64,000 nucleotides of DNA from an uncultured Oscillospiraceae bacterium (GTDB lineage: Bacteria > Bacillota > Clostridia > Oscillospirales > Oscillospiraceae), in assembly GCA_910589155.1 (NCBI GenBank), contig CAJURY010000008.1:1-64000 (forward strand). The letters are read 5' to 3'. Below are positions 8,628 through 16,608 of this stretch, piece after piece. The position numbers and the translations under genes were made by a program. Below the pieces are notes generated by a model, which saw nothing but the letters and a program-made list of their open reading frames with translations, was not told where the DNA came from and searched no databases. How positions within the stretch are numbered: the first letter of the stretch is position 1; every line of letters starts with the position of its first letter.

Positions 8628-8963
8628 GCGACCGGGTCGGACAGTCGCGCGGGAGCGGCGAAAGCTGCCCTGTGAGGAAAGTCCGGGCTCCATAGGGCAA
8701 GGATAACGGGTAACGCCCGCCGGGGGTGACCCCAGGACAAGTGCAACAGAGAGATACCGCCTTATTTTTAAGGTAAGGGTGAAAAGGCGCGGTAAGAGCG
8801 CACCCGCTCCATGGGAACATCGGAGCGCTGTAAACTCTATCCGGAGCAACACCGCAGAGGAGGCAAGGCTTGCCCGGCTGTCTCCGAGAAGGTGGCTGGA
8901 ACCTGCGAGCAATTGCAGGTCTAGATAGATGACTGTCAGAACAGAACCCGGCTTACGGACCCG
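8628..8963 (+). ncRNA. rnpB: RNase P RNA, bacterial class A
   Basis: About 336 nt. It contains the hallmark conserved regions: GAGGAAAGTCCGGGCTCC near 8676, the CAACAGAGAGATACCGCC-like segment near 8744, and ACAGAACCCGGCTTA near 8941 at the 3' side. The 5' and 3' ends can pair. This is the catalytic RNA that trims tRNA precursors. It has its own promoter and a downstream hairpin. Several reverse-strand reading frames across it are not genes. Confidence 0.95.
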
Positions 8964-8971
8964 CATCGCGC

Positions 8972-9002
8972 AAAACCGCCAGGACATTGTCCCGGCGGTT
9001 TT
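8972..9002. terminator. Terminator of rnpB, possibly bidirectional
   Basis: AAAACCGCC (8972-8980) pairs with GGCGGTTTT (8994-9002). The T-run serves rnpB and the A-run serves the convergent HOB-domain gene ending at 9009. Confidence 0.8.
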
Positions 9003-9008
9003 CCCATT

Positions 9009-10637
9009 TTATTCCAGTCCCGTCACAGAACGCCCCGCTTCCAGCAGTTGCTTAGCCGTTGCGCCATAAATGATCGTACCGTCCAGCGTCACATAATAGG
9101 CCCGCGCGGAAACTGTTTTCCCAAGCGGCATATTGGTAATCAGGCTGTATGCAAGATAGCCGTCATTGCCGTCTTGCGCGCCGCCTAAATTACCATTGAA
9201 AGCATTGGCCGTGGTCGTTTTCCCAAAAGGCGCCGCCGCAATATACGAATAAACCGTGTTTTTCGTAATATTCGCAGCTTTCAAACCGTCAAGCATCTCT
9301 CCAGCATACAATGTGCTGTCGCTGGCAGAAGCCGCGGTGGACAATACAAAACCGTAGACGCTGAAAATATCCCCCGGCACTGTGGAAAGCGCAAATACCT
9401 TCGCCGCTCTTACCTGATTGCTTTGGTAAGCAATGGTAGTTTTCAAGTATTCCGCACGAATATAATAAGCGTAAATGGTGGAACCATCCGCCGCAAGCCG
9501 CTTATTTTTTGCGCTTTTGGTCTGCCAACTGCCATTATCCCAGTCATTGCACGCCTGCGGCTGTGTAAACCATCCGGCAAATAGATAGCTTTCCCCATCA
9601 ACAGTTTTGGAAGTGCAGTTCAGTTTATAAGCTAAGGTCGTAATGTCCAAGTCATTTACTTCCTGCGCGGAAAGCTGGACAAGAACTTTCCCCGTCACGC
9701 CATCTGCTACTTTCAAAGTCGCAAACTGATAATCCTTCGTAATCCACAACGTCAGCTTTTGATAACCATTCGCCTGAACGACGATTTCATTGACGTCTCG
9801 CGCCATGGCCCCAACGCCGATTTTCAAGCAATCCTCCCAGCCGAACGCGCCGCTGCAAGTACCCACCGCATATTGCGCTTTCCCTACCGGCGTATTTTGC
9901 GTATAGGGAACGCCGTTTACCGTCACGCCGGTGATACTGCCAAGCCACGCCGTATCGGTAAACCCAAGATCCACATAATCATAAAAGAAATTCTTGTTGA
10001 TGCTTGCAGGCTGAGGCGGCGTCTTGGTTTCCGGCATTACCGTCTCGGTTTTTGTGGCCTTTTTGCATACAATGCAGGTGTAAAATCTCAACGTGCCGGA
10101 TTCAGAAAGTCTGCCCTCATCCCAAACGTGCCCCAGCGCCTCCGTATAGTCCCCGGTATAGGTATCGCCGCAGTCACAGGTATAGACGGTATAGCCTTTC
10201 TCTGTGCAAGTCGGCGCTGTGACCTTAGCGACATAGGCATGGATGTGCGGCTGCACCAAGGCGCACCTTTTGCCGATCCAGTCGATATTGAGCTGCAAGT
10301 CCTCATAGCCCTTTGCCGTAATGACTACCGCATTTTCATTCCCTTTGAGCTTTTCCTCTCCTATGAGCAGATACCCGTCGCCAACATAGTAACCGGTATT
10401 ATTCCAAACCGCAAAGGAACTGCTCGCCTTGCTGTATGCCACGCCGTTCACCGTTACGCCGGTAACAGCGTCAAGCCACGCGCTGTTTGCAACGTACAGC
10501 TTGCAATCCGTGCCAAAATTGGTTTCCACCGTTTCAGAAGGCACAGGCGGTGTCTTTCCCGCAGCCAACGCGTTGACGCACAGTAAGGACGCCAGCATGC
10601 CAAACGCCAGAAACAATACAAAAATTCGTTTTCTCAT
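9009..10637 (-). CDS. Secreted protein with two HOB (hemoglobin-interacting-like) repeats
   Basis: 542 residues. A signal peptide ends near residue 26 (SLLCVNALAAG). Two related modules, about 45-125 and 225-305, share the pattern W-x2-(A/S)-(V/I)-TGVTVNGV ... GY-x-x-L-x-L-x-I, typical of HOB/DUF1533 domains in surface proteins linked to haem or haemoglobin binding. Between them is a segment common in clostridial exoproteins (TAPTCTEKGYTVYTC, ALGHVWDEG). Around 330-395 there is an InlB B-repeat-like part (FAGWFTQPQACNDW). The C-terminal 140 residues are unrecognised, with no LPXTG or SLH anchor. A strong promoter overlaps two palindromic operators. Confidence 0.78.
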   Translation of the reverse strand: MRKRIFVLFLAFGMLASLLCVNALAAGKTPPVPSETVETNFGTDCKLYVANSAWLDAVTGVTVNGVAYSKASSSFAVWNNTGYYVGDGYLLIGEEKLKGNENAVVITAKGYEDLQLNIDWIGKRCALVQPHIHAYVAKVTAPTCTEKGYTVYTCDCGDTYTGDYTEALGHVWDEGRLSESGTLRFYTCIVCKKATKTETVMPETKTPPQPASINKNFFYDYVDLGFTDTAWLGSITGVTVNGVPYTQNTPVGKAQYAVGTCSGAFGWEDCLKIGVGAMARDVNEIVVQANGYQKLTLWITKDYQFATLKVADGVTGKVLVQLSAQEVNDLDITTLAYKLNCTSKTVDGESYLFAGWFTQPQACNDWDNGSWQTKSAKNKRLAADGSTIYAYYIRAEYLKTTIAYQSNQVRAAKVFALSTVPGDIFSVYGFVLSTAASASDSTLYAGEMLDGLKAANITKNTVYSYIAAAPFGKTTTANAFNGNLGGAQDGNDGYLAYSLITNMPLGKTVSARAYYVTLDGTIIYGATAKQLLEAGRSVTGLE

Positions 10638-10660
10638 AATATAACTCCTCCTTTTTTTAG

Positions 10661-10674
10661 TTAGTCTTGACTAA
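10661..10674. promoter_or_regulatory. Palindromic operator, copy 1 (5' UTR of HOB gene)
   Basis: TTAGTC-TT-GACTAA, a perfect 6-bp inverted repeat with a 2-base centre, between the promoter and the ribosome site of the HOB gene. The same core recurs at 10717-10728. Confidence 0.65.
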
Positions 10675-10714
10675 TCTTTGTGTAAAAGAAATATGCAGTT
10701 TTGCTGCACAGTAA

Positions 10715-10731
10715 GGTAGTCTTGACTAACC
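10715..10731. promoter_or_regulatory. Palindromic operator, copy 2 (overlaps transcription start)
   Basis: GGTAGTC-TT-GACTAACC; the core TAGTCTTGACTA is identical to copy 1, 55 bp away. It lies immediately downstream of the -10 box, covering the predicted start site, as expected for a repressor. The AGGTTAG/CTAACC-like arms resemble DtxR/IdeR-type metal-regulator sites, but the regulator is not shown. Confidence 0.65.
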
Positions 10732-10737
10732 ATAAAA

Positions 10738-10766
10738 AGTATACCAATTTTTCCCGCTTCTGTCAA
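10738..10766 (-). promoter_or_regulatory. Sigma-A promoter of the HOB-domain gene
   Basis: TTGACA (10761-10766) and TATACT (10738-10743), minus strand, 17-bp spacer. Confidence 0.85.
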
Positions 10767-10862
10767 GTCCACAAAGATTTTTTTACACATCCTGTAAGGT
10801 TTTGCGTGAAAATTTGTGTATATCAGTGAGCGGCATATCGCACAGCAAAGAAGGTGAAATCA

Positions 10863-11423
10863 ATGAACGACAATGAAATTGTGCAGCTTTTCTGGGACAG
10901 GAATCAGCAGGCCATTGCCGCAGCCTCCCAGAAATACGGCGGTTACTGCGCTTCCATCGCGAAAAACATCCTGAAAAACCAGCAGGACGCGGAAGAATGC
11001 GTCAACGACGCTTACTTGAATGCGTGGAACGCCATACCGCCTCATCGTCCCGCCGTCTTATCCGCCTTTCTCGGCAAACTCACCAGAAATCTGGCCTTCA
11101 ACACATATCGCCGCCAGTGCGCTGAAAAACGAGGCGGCGGGGAGATTGCCCTTGTATTGGAGGAACTGTCTGATTTTATATCCGCCGACGATTCTGTGGA
11201 GCAGGCGATGAACCGAAAGACGCTGGTAAAGGAAATCAATGCGTTTTTAGACAAGCTGCCCCGTGCAAAACGAGATATTTTTGTTTGCCGCTACTACTAT
11301 GCGGACAGCGTTGCGGCAATCGCCCGGCGGTTTGGCCTTACCCAGAACAACGTATCCGTCACCTTAAACCGCATACGGAGCCAACTGAAAAAGCATTTAA
11401 CAGAAAGGGGCTTTACCTTATGA
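10863..11423 (+). CDS. ECF-type RNA polymerase sigma factor
   Basis: 186 residues with only regions 2 and 4, as in extracytoplasmic-function sigma factors. Region 2 includes KNQQDAEECVNDAYLNAWNA and TRNLAFNTYRRQ; region 4 includes RRFGLTQNNVSVTLNRIRSQ. Start at ATG 10863 after GAAGGTG; the in-frame GTG at 10854 is part of that ribosome site. It overlaps the next gene by four bases (ATGA), and that gene encodes a membrane protein that is the likely anti-sigma factor. Targets are unknown; neighbouring surface-protein genes are candidates. Confidence 0.9.
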   Translation: MNDNEIVQLFWDRNQQAIAAASQKYGGYCASIAKNILKNQQDAEECVNDAYLNAWNAIPPHRPAVLSAFLGKLTRNLAFNTYRRQCAEKRGGGEIALVLEELSDFISADDSVEQAMNRKTLVKEINAFLDKLPRAKRDIFVCRYYYADSVAAIARRFGLTQNNVSVTLNRIRSQLKKHLTERGFTL

Positions 11424-12193
11424 AAAAAGAAGACTTTTTTGAAACCTTTGGTGATATTGACCCACGCCACGTGCAAAGCGCCCACGCCAGGCGTCCCGCG
11501 CGCTGGAAAGCTTGGGGCGCGGCGGCAGCTTGTTTTGCGCTCCTGGCGGCCTATCCCCTTTACCGGGTCATGCGGCCCAATCCTTCGCTGCACAGCTACC
11601 GGATTGCAGATTACGCTACAGAAAAAAATCGGCAGGAAATCGGCCAGTGGAACGATCCTTCCACGCCCACCGAAACGGTGCAGGATCAAGTCGCCGCGGA
11701 AACGCCTTACAATAACTTGATGGCAACCTTTGGAACAAACGAGGATGGTTCCATTCGTTATCCCGACTGGTTCGGCGGGGCGTATCTGGCGGAAACCTCC
11801 CCCGCGCAGCTAACGGTACTTGTGGTAGAGACGAACCGCTCCCATGCGCCAAGCCAAGCGGAAATCCAGAAAATGGCCGACAGCGCGGATATTTCTTTTG
11901 TTGCAGCTACCTATGCATATACGGAATTGGAAGCCTTACAGGAGAAAGTCGTCGCCAAAATGCAGCAGCTTGGCGTATTTGTTTCCTGCCATATGAATGT
12001 AATTGAGAATTGTCTGGACTTAACCATAATCACCGCCAGCGAAGAAGCCCTGGCTGTTTTGGCTGAGCTTGACCCTGCGGAAACCGCAATCAACGTAACC
12101 GCTATGGAAGCCACTGGAAACGCCGACTATGACCTGCTTCCTATTACCACTGAATTACCAGCAGTCATAGACTTACCGGAAAAAAAGCAATAA
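11420..12193 (+). CDS. Putative membrane-bound anti-sigma factor of the ECF pair
   Basis: 257 residues. The cytoplasmic N-terminus (KKEDFFETFGDIDPRHV, residues 2-18) resembles the short sigma-binding segment of clostridial ECF-associated proteins. One transmembrane helix follows at about 34-54 (WGAAAACFALLAAYPLYRVM). An extracytoplasmic domain of about 200 residues has no family I recognise. ATG 11420 overlaps the sigma-factor stop, and AAAGGGG precedes it. The anti-sigma role is inferred from topology and gene coupling. Confidence 0.7.
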   Translation: MKKEDFFETFGDIDPRHVQSAHARRPARWKAWGAAAACFALLAAYPLYRVMRPNPSLHSYRIADYATEKNRQEIGQWNDPSTPTETVQDQVAAETPYNNLMATFGTNEDGSIRYPDWFGGAYLAETSPAQLTVLVVETNRSHAPSQAEIQKMADSADISFVAATYAYTELEALQEKVVAKMQQLGVFVSCHMNVIENCLDLTIITASEEALAVLAELDPAETAINVTAMEATGNADYDLLPITTELPAVIDLPEKKQ

Positions 12194-12198
12194 AATGG

Positions 12199-12236
12199 CG
12201 CAAAGCATCCACACATGAGATGCTTTGCGTTTTTTC
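12199..12236 (+). terminator. Terminator after the ECF/anti-sigma operon
   Basis: 11-bp stem CGCAAAGCATC (12199-12209) / GATGCTTTGCG (12219-12229) followed by seven T. Confidence 0.9.
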
Positions 12237-12308
12237 CATCGCTATGGTAGAGTTTCGTAATTTCTGCCAAAAATTTAAAAATTAAGATATTAAATTTGGG
12301 CACTTTCC

Positions 12309-12337
12309 TTGACTGGCAAAAATTTTCGATGTATACT
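12309..12337 (+). promoter_or_regulatory. Strong sigma-A promoter of the SLH/lipoprotein locus
   Basis: TTGACT (12309-12314) and TATACT (12332-12337), 17-bp spacer, with an A/T-rich UP-like tract upstream. Its sigma-A form suggests the locus is not solely driven by the adjacent ECF factor. Confidence 0.8.
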
Positions 12338-12388
12338 GAATGTGTAGGGAAATCCTGCCAAATTATTGAGGAGAGGGACGATGTAAAA

Positions 12389-14395
12389 ATGAAAAAATGG
12401 ACGCGGGTATTTTTGTCGCTTCTTTTTGTGGCGGCAATCTTACTGGGCAGCATTTTGCCAGCGCAGGCGGTATACTTTAAAGACGTTACCCGCAGCGGCG
12501 TTGGTTCGGAACTTTTTGGCGCAATCAATTATGTTTCGGATAATGGTATCATCGTTGGCACATACTCCGATACCTACAGCCCCAACGCCTCCCTGACGCG
12601 AGCCATGGTGGTGGCAATTCTGTACCGCTGGTCTGGAGACGGCGGCAGCTACAGCAATCCCTTCACAGATGTGTCGCGAAGCGACTATTATTACGACGCC
12701 GTGGGCTGGGCTTATCAAAAGGGCATTGTTTACGGCACCACCAGCACGCAGTTTTCCCCCAGCAATCCGGTGACAAAGGAGCAATTTTTTGCTTTTCTTT
12801 ACCGGTACGCTAATATCTACAACAGCGACAAAACCGACTATGCCAGTACGTCTATTTCCGGCCATCCTGACTATAATCAGGTGGAGGAGTACGCTAAAAT
12901 ACCGCTCCGCTGGGCAAAGGGGCACCGCGTCCTGAAGCTTACCATCAACGAGGGAATTTACCCCAAGCTGCCAGTGTCCAGAAAATACGCGGCGGCGTTT
13001 ATTGCAAGATACTCCGTTCAAATCATGGGGTTTAAGGAATATGAGGATTGCGTATCTTTCTCGAATCTTTGGGATCAGGATAAAAGATTTCAAGATTTTT
13101 CAAACGTGAATGTATTGGAGGATCCATGCTATGCTAGACTGCTGGCACATATTGATCTGAAATTTGGCAATACCAAAAATGCCGCCGATGCAAATAAATT
13201 TGTTCAAAATTTTAGGAATCAGGAGTGGGGTGGTTCTTGTTTTGGTATATCCATGGTTACATATCTGGATAAGATTGGAAAAATAGACTTCAATAAAAAT
13301 ACCTGCGGCGCTATGGATATGTATAATGTCGATATTCCAAAAAAGAATGTAAATATAGAAAGCGCAATTAATTATTATCAGGTTTCACAAGCATTTCCTG
13401 GAGCTTTACCATTCATTTATACCTCAAACCAAGGTAATTTGCGCAGCGGTCTTATTGCGCTAAATCAAGCTGTTGCAAATGATCCCGTCATACTCTGTTA
13501 TGGTTGGAAGAACAATGGCGTTCCGGTTGGTCATGCTATCATTATTGAGAAATGCACCAAAACAACAACTGCATCAGGCGAAACCAAATACAATCTTACA
13601 GTGATAGACCCCAATTTCCCCGGGAAAACCTATAACGAAATAACTGTGAAATCAAATGGCGCAGTACAGTATTATGCATATGGAACAGTAACGTTAACAA
13701 ATTTTTGTTTTTTAACGCGGGCAAATTTGGAATATTGGAATGATTTTGATTTCGACGGTATATATAACAATTTCAAGACCTACAGTTCTAGCCGTGCAGC
13801 AGTTAAAACAACAGATACAAATGAAGATAATACAACAACATTGATGCTTCCCTATACCAAGTTTACAATAAGCAATGCCGAGGGTCAGACTGTTTCTTTT
13901 GATGGTGAAAAACTACTGGGTGATATGGAAATTTTAGAAGAAACCATGACATATGGCACGATATGTACACTAATTTTAACAGTACCCAACAGCAGTTCTT
14001 TTACTTATACCACCGACTTTGAAAAACCAGCATTCAGCGTTGTCACATCCCAGTATTCCAGCAGCGCTTCAGGCTCTGGAATAACCAGCATTACCATCGA
14101 TGACAACGGCAGTGTACTGGCAGAAGGCAGCAATCTGGATATTCGCCTTTCCTGCTACACACCGTGGTCTAATGGGCAGTTCCTTGATGTAAAAGGCACA
14201 GCCGGAGAAAGGGCTAGCTTGCAGTATACCCAAGACGGCATTACCATCGAAGGCTTCGCCGGGGACGGCACAATCGTAGTGGGAGATTACTACGGTAACG
14301 ATAGCGCCTATGCTTTCTCCTTCCCCGATACGCTGGTAACGGCAAAAACGCTTGCCGAATTGCTTGCGCAGGCAGAACCCATAAAGGAGGACTAA
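12389..14395 (+). CDS. SLH-anchored surface protein with a papain-like cysteine-peptidase core and a C-terminal NAEG domain
   Basis: 668 residues. Signal peptide 1-27 (cleavage after LPAQA). Two clear S-layer-homology repeats (about 28-150; SPNASLTRAMVVAILYRW, SPSNPVTKEQFFAFLYRY) and a degenerate third to about 215 anchor it to the wall. Residues about 220-480 have a C39/papain-like arrangement: Cys284 in WGGSCFG, His382 in VGHAIII, Asp407 and Asn409 in IDPNFPG. The C-terminal 180 residues are a beta-rich NAEG-motif domain repeated in the following lipoproteins. The DNA from about 13.1 to 13.8 kb is distinctly more AT-rich than the SLH part, suggesting module acquisition. Start ATG 12389 places the signal peptide at the N-terminus. 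Peptidase or peptide-binding activity is inferred. Confidence 0.75.
   Translation: MKKWTRVFLSLLFVAAILLGSILPAQAVYFKDVTRSGVGSELFGAINYVSDNGIIVGTYSDTYSPNASLTRAMVVAILYRWSGDGGSYSNPFTDVSRSDYYYDAVGWAYQKGIVYGTTSTQFSPSNPVTKEQFFAFLYRYANIYNSDKTDYASTSISGHPDYNQVEEYAKIPLRWAKGHRVLKLTINEGIYPKLPVSRKYAAAFIARYSVQIMGFKEYEDCVSFSNLWDQDKRFQDFSNVNVLEDPCYARLLAHIDLKFGNTKNAADANKFVQNFRNQEWGGSCFGISMVTYLDKIGKIDFNKNTCGAMDMYNVDIPKKNVNIESAINYYQVSQAFPGALPFIYTSNQGNLRSGLIALNQAVANDPVILCYGWKNNGVPVGHAIIIEKCTKTTTASGETKYNLTVIDPNFPGKTYNEITVKSNGAVQYYAYGTVTLTNFCFLTRANLEYWNDFDFDGIYNNFKTYSSSRAAVKTTDTNEDNTTTLMLPYTKFTISNAEGQTVSFDGEKLLGDMEILEETMTYGTICTLILTVPNSSSFTYTTDFEKPAFSVVTSQYSSSASGSGITSITIDDNGSVLAEGSNLDIRLSCYTPWSNGQFLDVKGTAGERASLQYTQDGITIEGFAGDGTIVVGDYYGNDSAYAFSFPDTLVTAKTLAELLAQAEPIKED
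13835..14395 (+). repeat. Direct repeat, copy A (NAEG domain of the SLH protein)
   Basis: About 560 bp nearly identical to 14580-15143. From 14033 almost to the end the two copies match essentially base for base (offset 748). Confidence 0.9.
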
Positions 14396-14399
14396 GACT

Positions 14400-15143
14400 A
14401 TGATAAAAAAGCTTTCTGCTTTGGTACTTTGCCTTTGCCTCCTTCTTTGCAGCTGTCAAAGCGCGTCTGAATATCCCGCTGCACAGGAAACAACGCCAAC
14501 TATTACCTTACCCACACAGCCTACCGAACCCGAAACGCTGCCAATAATAGAACCAACAGATGTACCCGAAGAAGACATGACAACATTAATGCTTCCCTAT
14601 ACCAAGTTTACAATAAGCAATGCCGAAGGTCAGACTGTTTCTTTTGATGGTGAAAAACTACTGGGTGGTATGGAAATTATGGAAGAACGGCAGACATATA
14701 GCCGTGCGCCCTGCACATTAATCTTAACAGTACCCAATAGCAGTTGCTTTACCTACACCACCAACTATGAAAAGCCATCGTTCAGCGTTGTCACATCCCA
14801 GTATTCCAGCAGCGCTTCAGGCTCTGGAATAACCAGCATTACCATCGATGACAACGGCAGTGTACTGGCAGAAGGCAGCAATCTGGATATTCGCCTTTCC
14901 TGCTACACACCGTGGTCTAATGGGCAGTTCCTTGATGTAAAAGGCACAGCCGGAGAAAGGGCTAGCTTGCAGTATACCCAAGACGGCATTACCATCGAAG
15001 GCTTCGCCGGGGACGGCACAATCGTAGTGGGAGATTACTACGGTAACGATAGCGCCTATGCTTTCTCCTTCCCCGATACGCTGGTAACGGCAAAAACGCT
15101 TGCCGAATTGCTTGCGCTGGCAGAACCCATAAAGGAGAACTAA
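14400..15143 (+). CDS. NAEG-domain lipoprotein 1
   Basis: 247 residues. Lipoprotein signal with the acceptor Cys at about residue 19 (LLLCSC). A Thr/Pro/Glu-rich linker follows to about residue 60, then the NAEG domain (FTISNAEGQTVSF ... QYSSSASGSGITSI ... FAGDGTIVVGDYYG). This domain is almost identical to the C-terminus of the preceding SLH protein, so one copy arose by recent duplication or gene conversion. Start ATG 14400, five bases after the previous stop, with AAGGAGG inside that gene's end. Likely membrane-anchored and extracellular. Function unknown. Confidence 0.8.
   Translation: MIKKLSALVLCLCLLLCSCQSASEYPAAQETTPTITLPTQPTEPETLPIIEPTDVPEEDMTTLMLPYTKFTISNAEGQTVSFDGEKLLGGMEIMEERQTYSRAPCTLILTVPNSSCFTYTTNYEKPSFSVVTSQYSSSASGSGITSITIDDNGSVLAEGSNLDIRLSCYTPWSNGQFLDVKGTAGERASLQYTQDGITIEGFAGDGTIVVGDYYGNDSAYAFSFPDTLVTAKTLAELLALAEPIKEN
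14580..15143 (+). repeat. Direct repeat, copy B (NAEG domain of lipoprotein 1)
   Basis: Second copy of the segment at 13835-14395. Differences cluster in its first 200 bp. Confidence 0.9.
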
Positions 15144-15147
15144 GGCT

Positions 15148-15839
15148 ATGATAAAGAAGCTTTTTGCTCTGATGCTTTGTCTCCTCCTTTGCGGCTGTCA
15201 ACGTATACCCGCGCAATCTACTGAGCCGGAAACCTCTCCAACAGACGCAGAAACCCAAGACACAGTTACATTAGATATTGGTCTGGAAATAGCTTCCTGC
15301 ACCGTTTACAATGCAGAAGGTAAAAAGTTAGTTCTGCCTGAAAATGGTATCATTCAGGGAGATATGGAATACTCAGAAATAGAAAATCAGGCGCCAGATC
15401 CTGGCTATCTTGGACACACATTCCAGTTCCATACAGCCAAAGCTTCACTTTTGACATTGAAAGCATCACTGGTACAAAACAATGTTTTTACCCCGGCCTT
15501 ATGAATTATCTCATTGTATCTTATTGTAATATCAGTGTAAGCGGTCTTGGTATGTCCAATGTAACTTTTGAAGCGACTGGTAAGGTTTCCATTACCGGCA
15601 ACGATATGGAGCTAACGCTGATTGCTGGTACGAAAGACTGGTCTTGTTCCATTGACGCACTGGCGCAGAAAACCGTAACTATACAAAAAACAGATACCGG
15701 TGTGCTTATAGAGGGATTCGAGGGACGTGTAGCGTTCGCCTCAAACTCCGCAATCGCTGAACACATTTTCACCGGCGAAGCAGTGGAAATCGACGTTGTT
15801 TCCCAGCCTGGGGAAATCCTCATTACACCCATAAAGTGA
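15148..15839 (+). pseudogene. NAEG-domain lipoprotein 2, frameshifted
   Basis: The first frame (15148-15504) gives a lipoprotein signal (LLLCGCQ) and the first half of the NAEG domain (TVYNAEGKKLVL, GDMEYS). The second half (15501-15839) continues one frame over with ISVSGLGMSNVTFE and ends in EAVEIDVVSQPGEILITP, as in the paralogues. Together they make about 230 residues, the normal sibling length. The break lies near GTTTTTACCCC at 15484-15494, so a homopolymer slip or sequencing error is plausible. An ATG at 15501 overlaps the first stop (TTATGA), so coupled translation of two halves cannot be excluded. Confidence 0.75.
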
Positions 15840-15872
15840 TGAATACGTAAAGACTCTTTGCCTAAATAGCCT

Positions 15873-15909
15873 TTCCTGCTTGACCGTACCCTGTACGGTC
15901 GAGCAGGAA
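15873..15909. repeat. Long hairpin between NAEG lipoprotein genes
   Basis: 17-bp inverted repeat with one mismatch: TTCCTGCT-T-GACCGTAC (15873-15889), loop of 3, GTACGGTC-G-AGCAGGAA (15893-15909). No U-run on the plus strand. It ends 20 bp before the next start codon. Confidence 0.75.
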
Positions 15910-15928
15910 GATGAAAGAGGGTGCGCAC

Positions 15929-16606
15929 ATGATGAAACGTTTGATTGGTATTTTCTTGCTTCTAGGCCTGCTTTTTTCTCTCACCGGCTGTGCCGGGCTT
16001 CACCAACCTGAACCAACAGAGCCGCTGCCGGAAAAAGCCTGGGTGTTTTTCAGTTACGGACGTTGCAGGATTACCAATGCCGAGGGGCAAAAAATTGTGT
16101 TTGGAATCGACGATGAGCAAACGGACATGGAAGTTTTTAACACGCAAGTTGCAGAGGATACCCCTGTCATATGGAGGGAAGAAGTTCCTTACAGCGCTTT
16201 TTTTACCCTTGAAGCGCCTGGCGCAAGCCGCGAATATGCACACGAATTTTATATATCCGCAGATAATTACTGGGCAGGCGCAAGCGGATATGGTATAAAA
16301 GAAACATCCATTGACTTAAGGGCAGGCAAAATTAGGGTTGCTGGCGAAAATATGGAACTAAATATTATAGCGGATGTCTTAGGGTCAAAATGTCCCCTGA
16401 TAAAAATATCAGGTACAGCACAGGAAGAAGCCGTGGTGGAATGCTGCGAAAAAGGCGCTGTTGTATCCGGTTTAACCGGAGAGGGCAAAATTGCCGTACT
16501 CGATGATAACGACTACGAAACAACCTACACTTTCACCGGCGAAGCGGTAGAAATCGACGTTGTTTCCCAGTCCGGCGAAATTCTCATTACCCCTATGGAG
16601 GGATAA
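15929..16606 (+). CDS. NAEG-domain lipoprotein 3
   Basis: 225 residues. Lipoprotein signal with the lipobox LTGC near residue 20. The NAEG domain is present (RITNAEGQKIVF, QTDMEVFN, GASGYGIKETSIDL, VAGENMELNII) and the tail EAVEIDVVSQSGEILITP is shared with lipoproteins 2 and 4. The domain is divergent from the SLH copy in its middle. Start ATG 15929 after AGAGGG; the ATG one codon later is equally possible. Function unknown. Confidence 0.78.
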   Translation: MMKRLIGIFLLLGLLFSLTGCAGLHQPEPTEPLPEKAWVFFSYGRCRITNAEGQKIVFGIDDEQTDMEVFNTQVAEDTPVIWREEVPYSAFFTLEAPGASREYAHEFYISADNYWAGASGYGIKETSIDLRAGKIRVAGENMELNIIADVLGSKCPLIKISGTAQEEAVVECCEKGAVVSGLTGEGKIAVLDDNDYETTYTFTGEAVEIDVVSQSGEILITPMEG

Positions 16607-16608
16607 CG

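Noticed and set aside
8464..8987. Three minus-strand frames over 8464-8987
   Set aside because: They are antisense to mutY and rnpB, whose identity is certain.
9759..10586. 275-codon plus-strand frame
   Set aside because: Antisense to the HOB-domain gene, which has a signal peptide, domains and its own promoter.
12296..12388. N-terminal extension of the SLH protein
   Set aside because: It overlaps the promoter; starting at 12389 gives a clean signal peptide.
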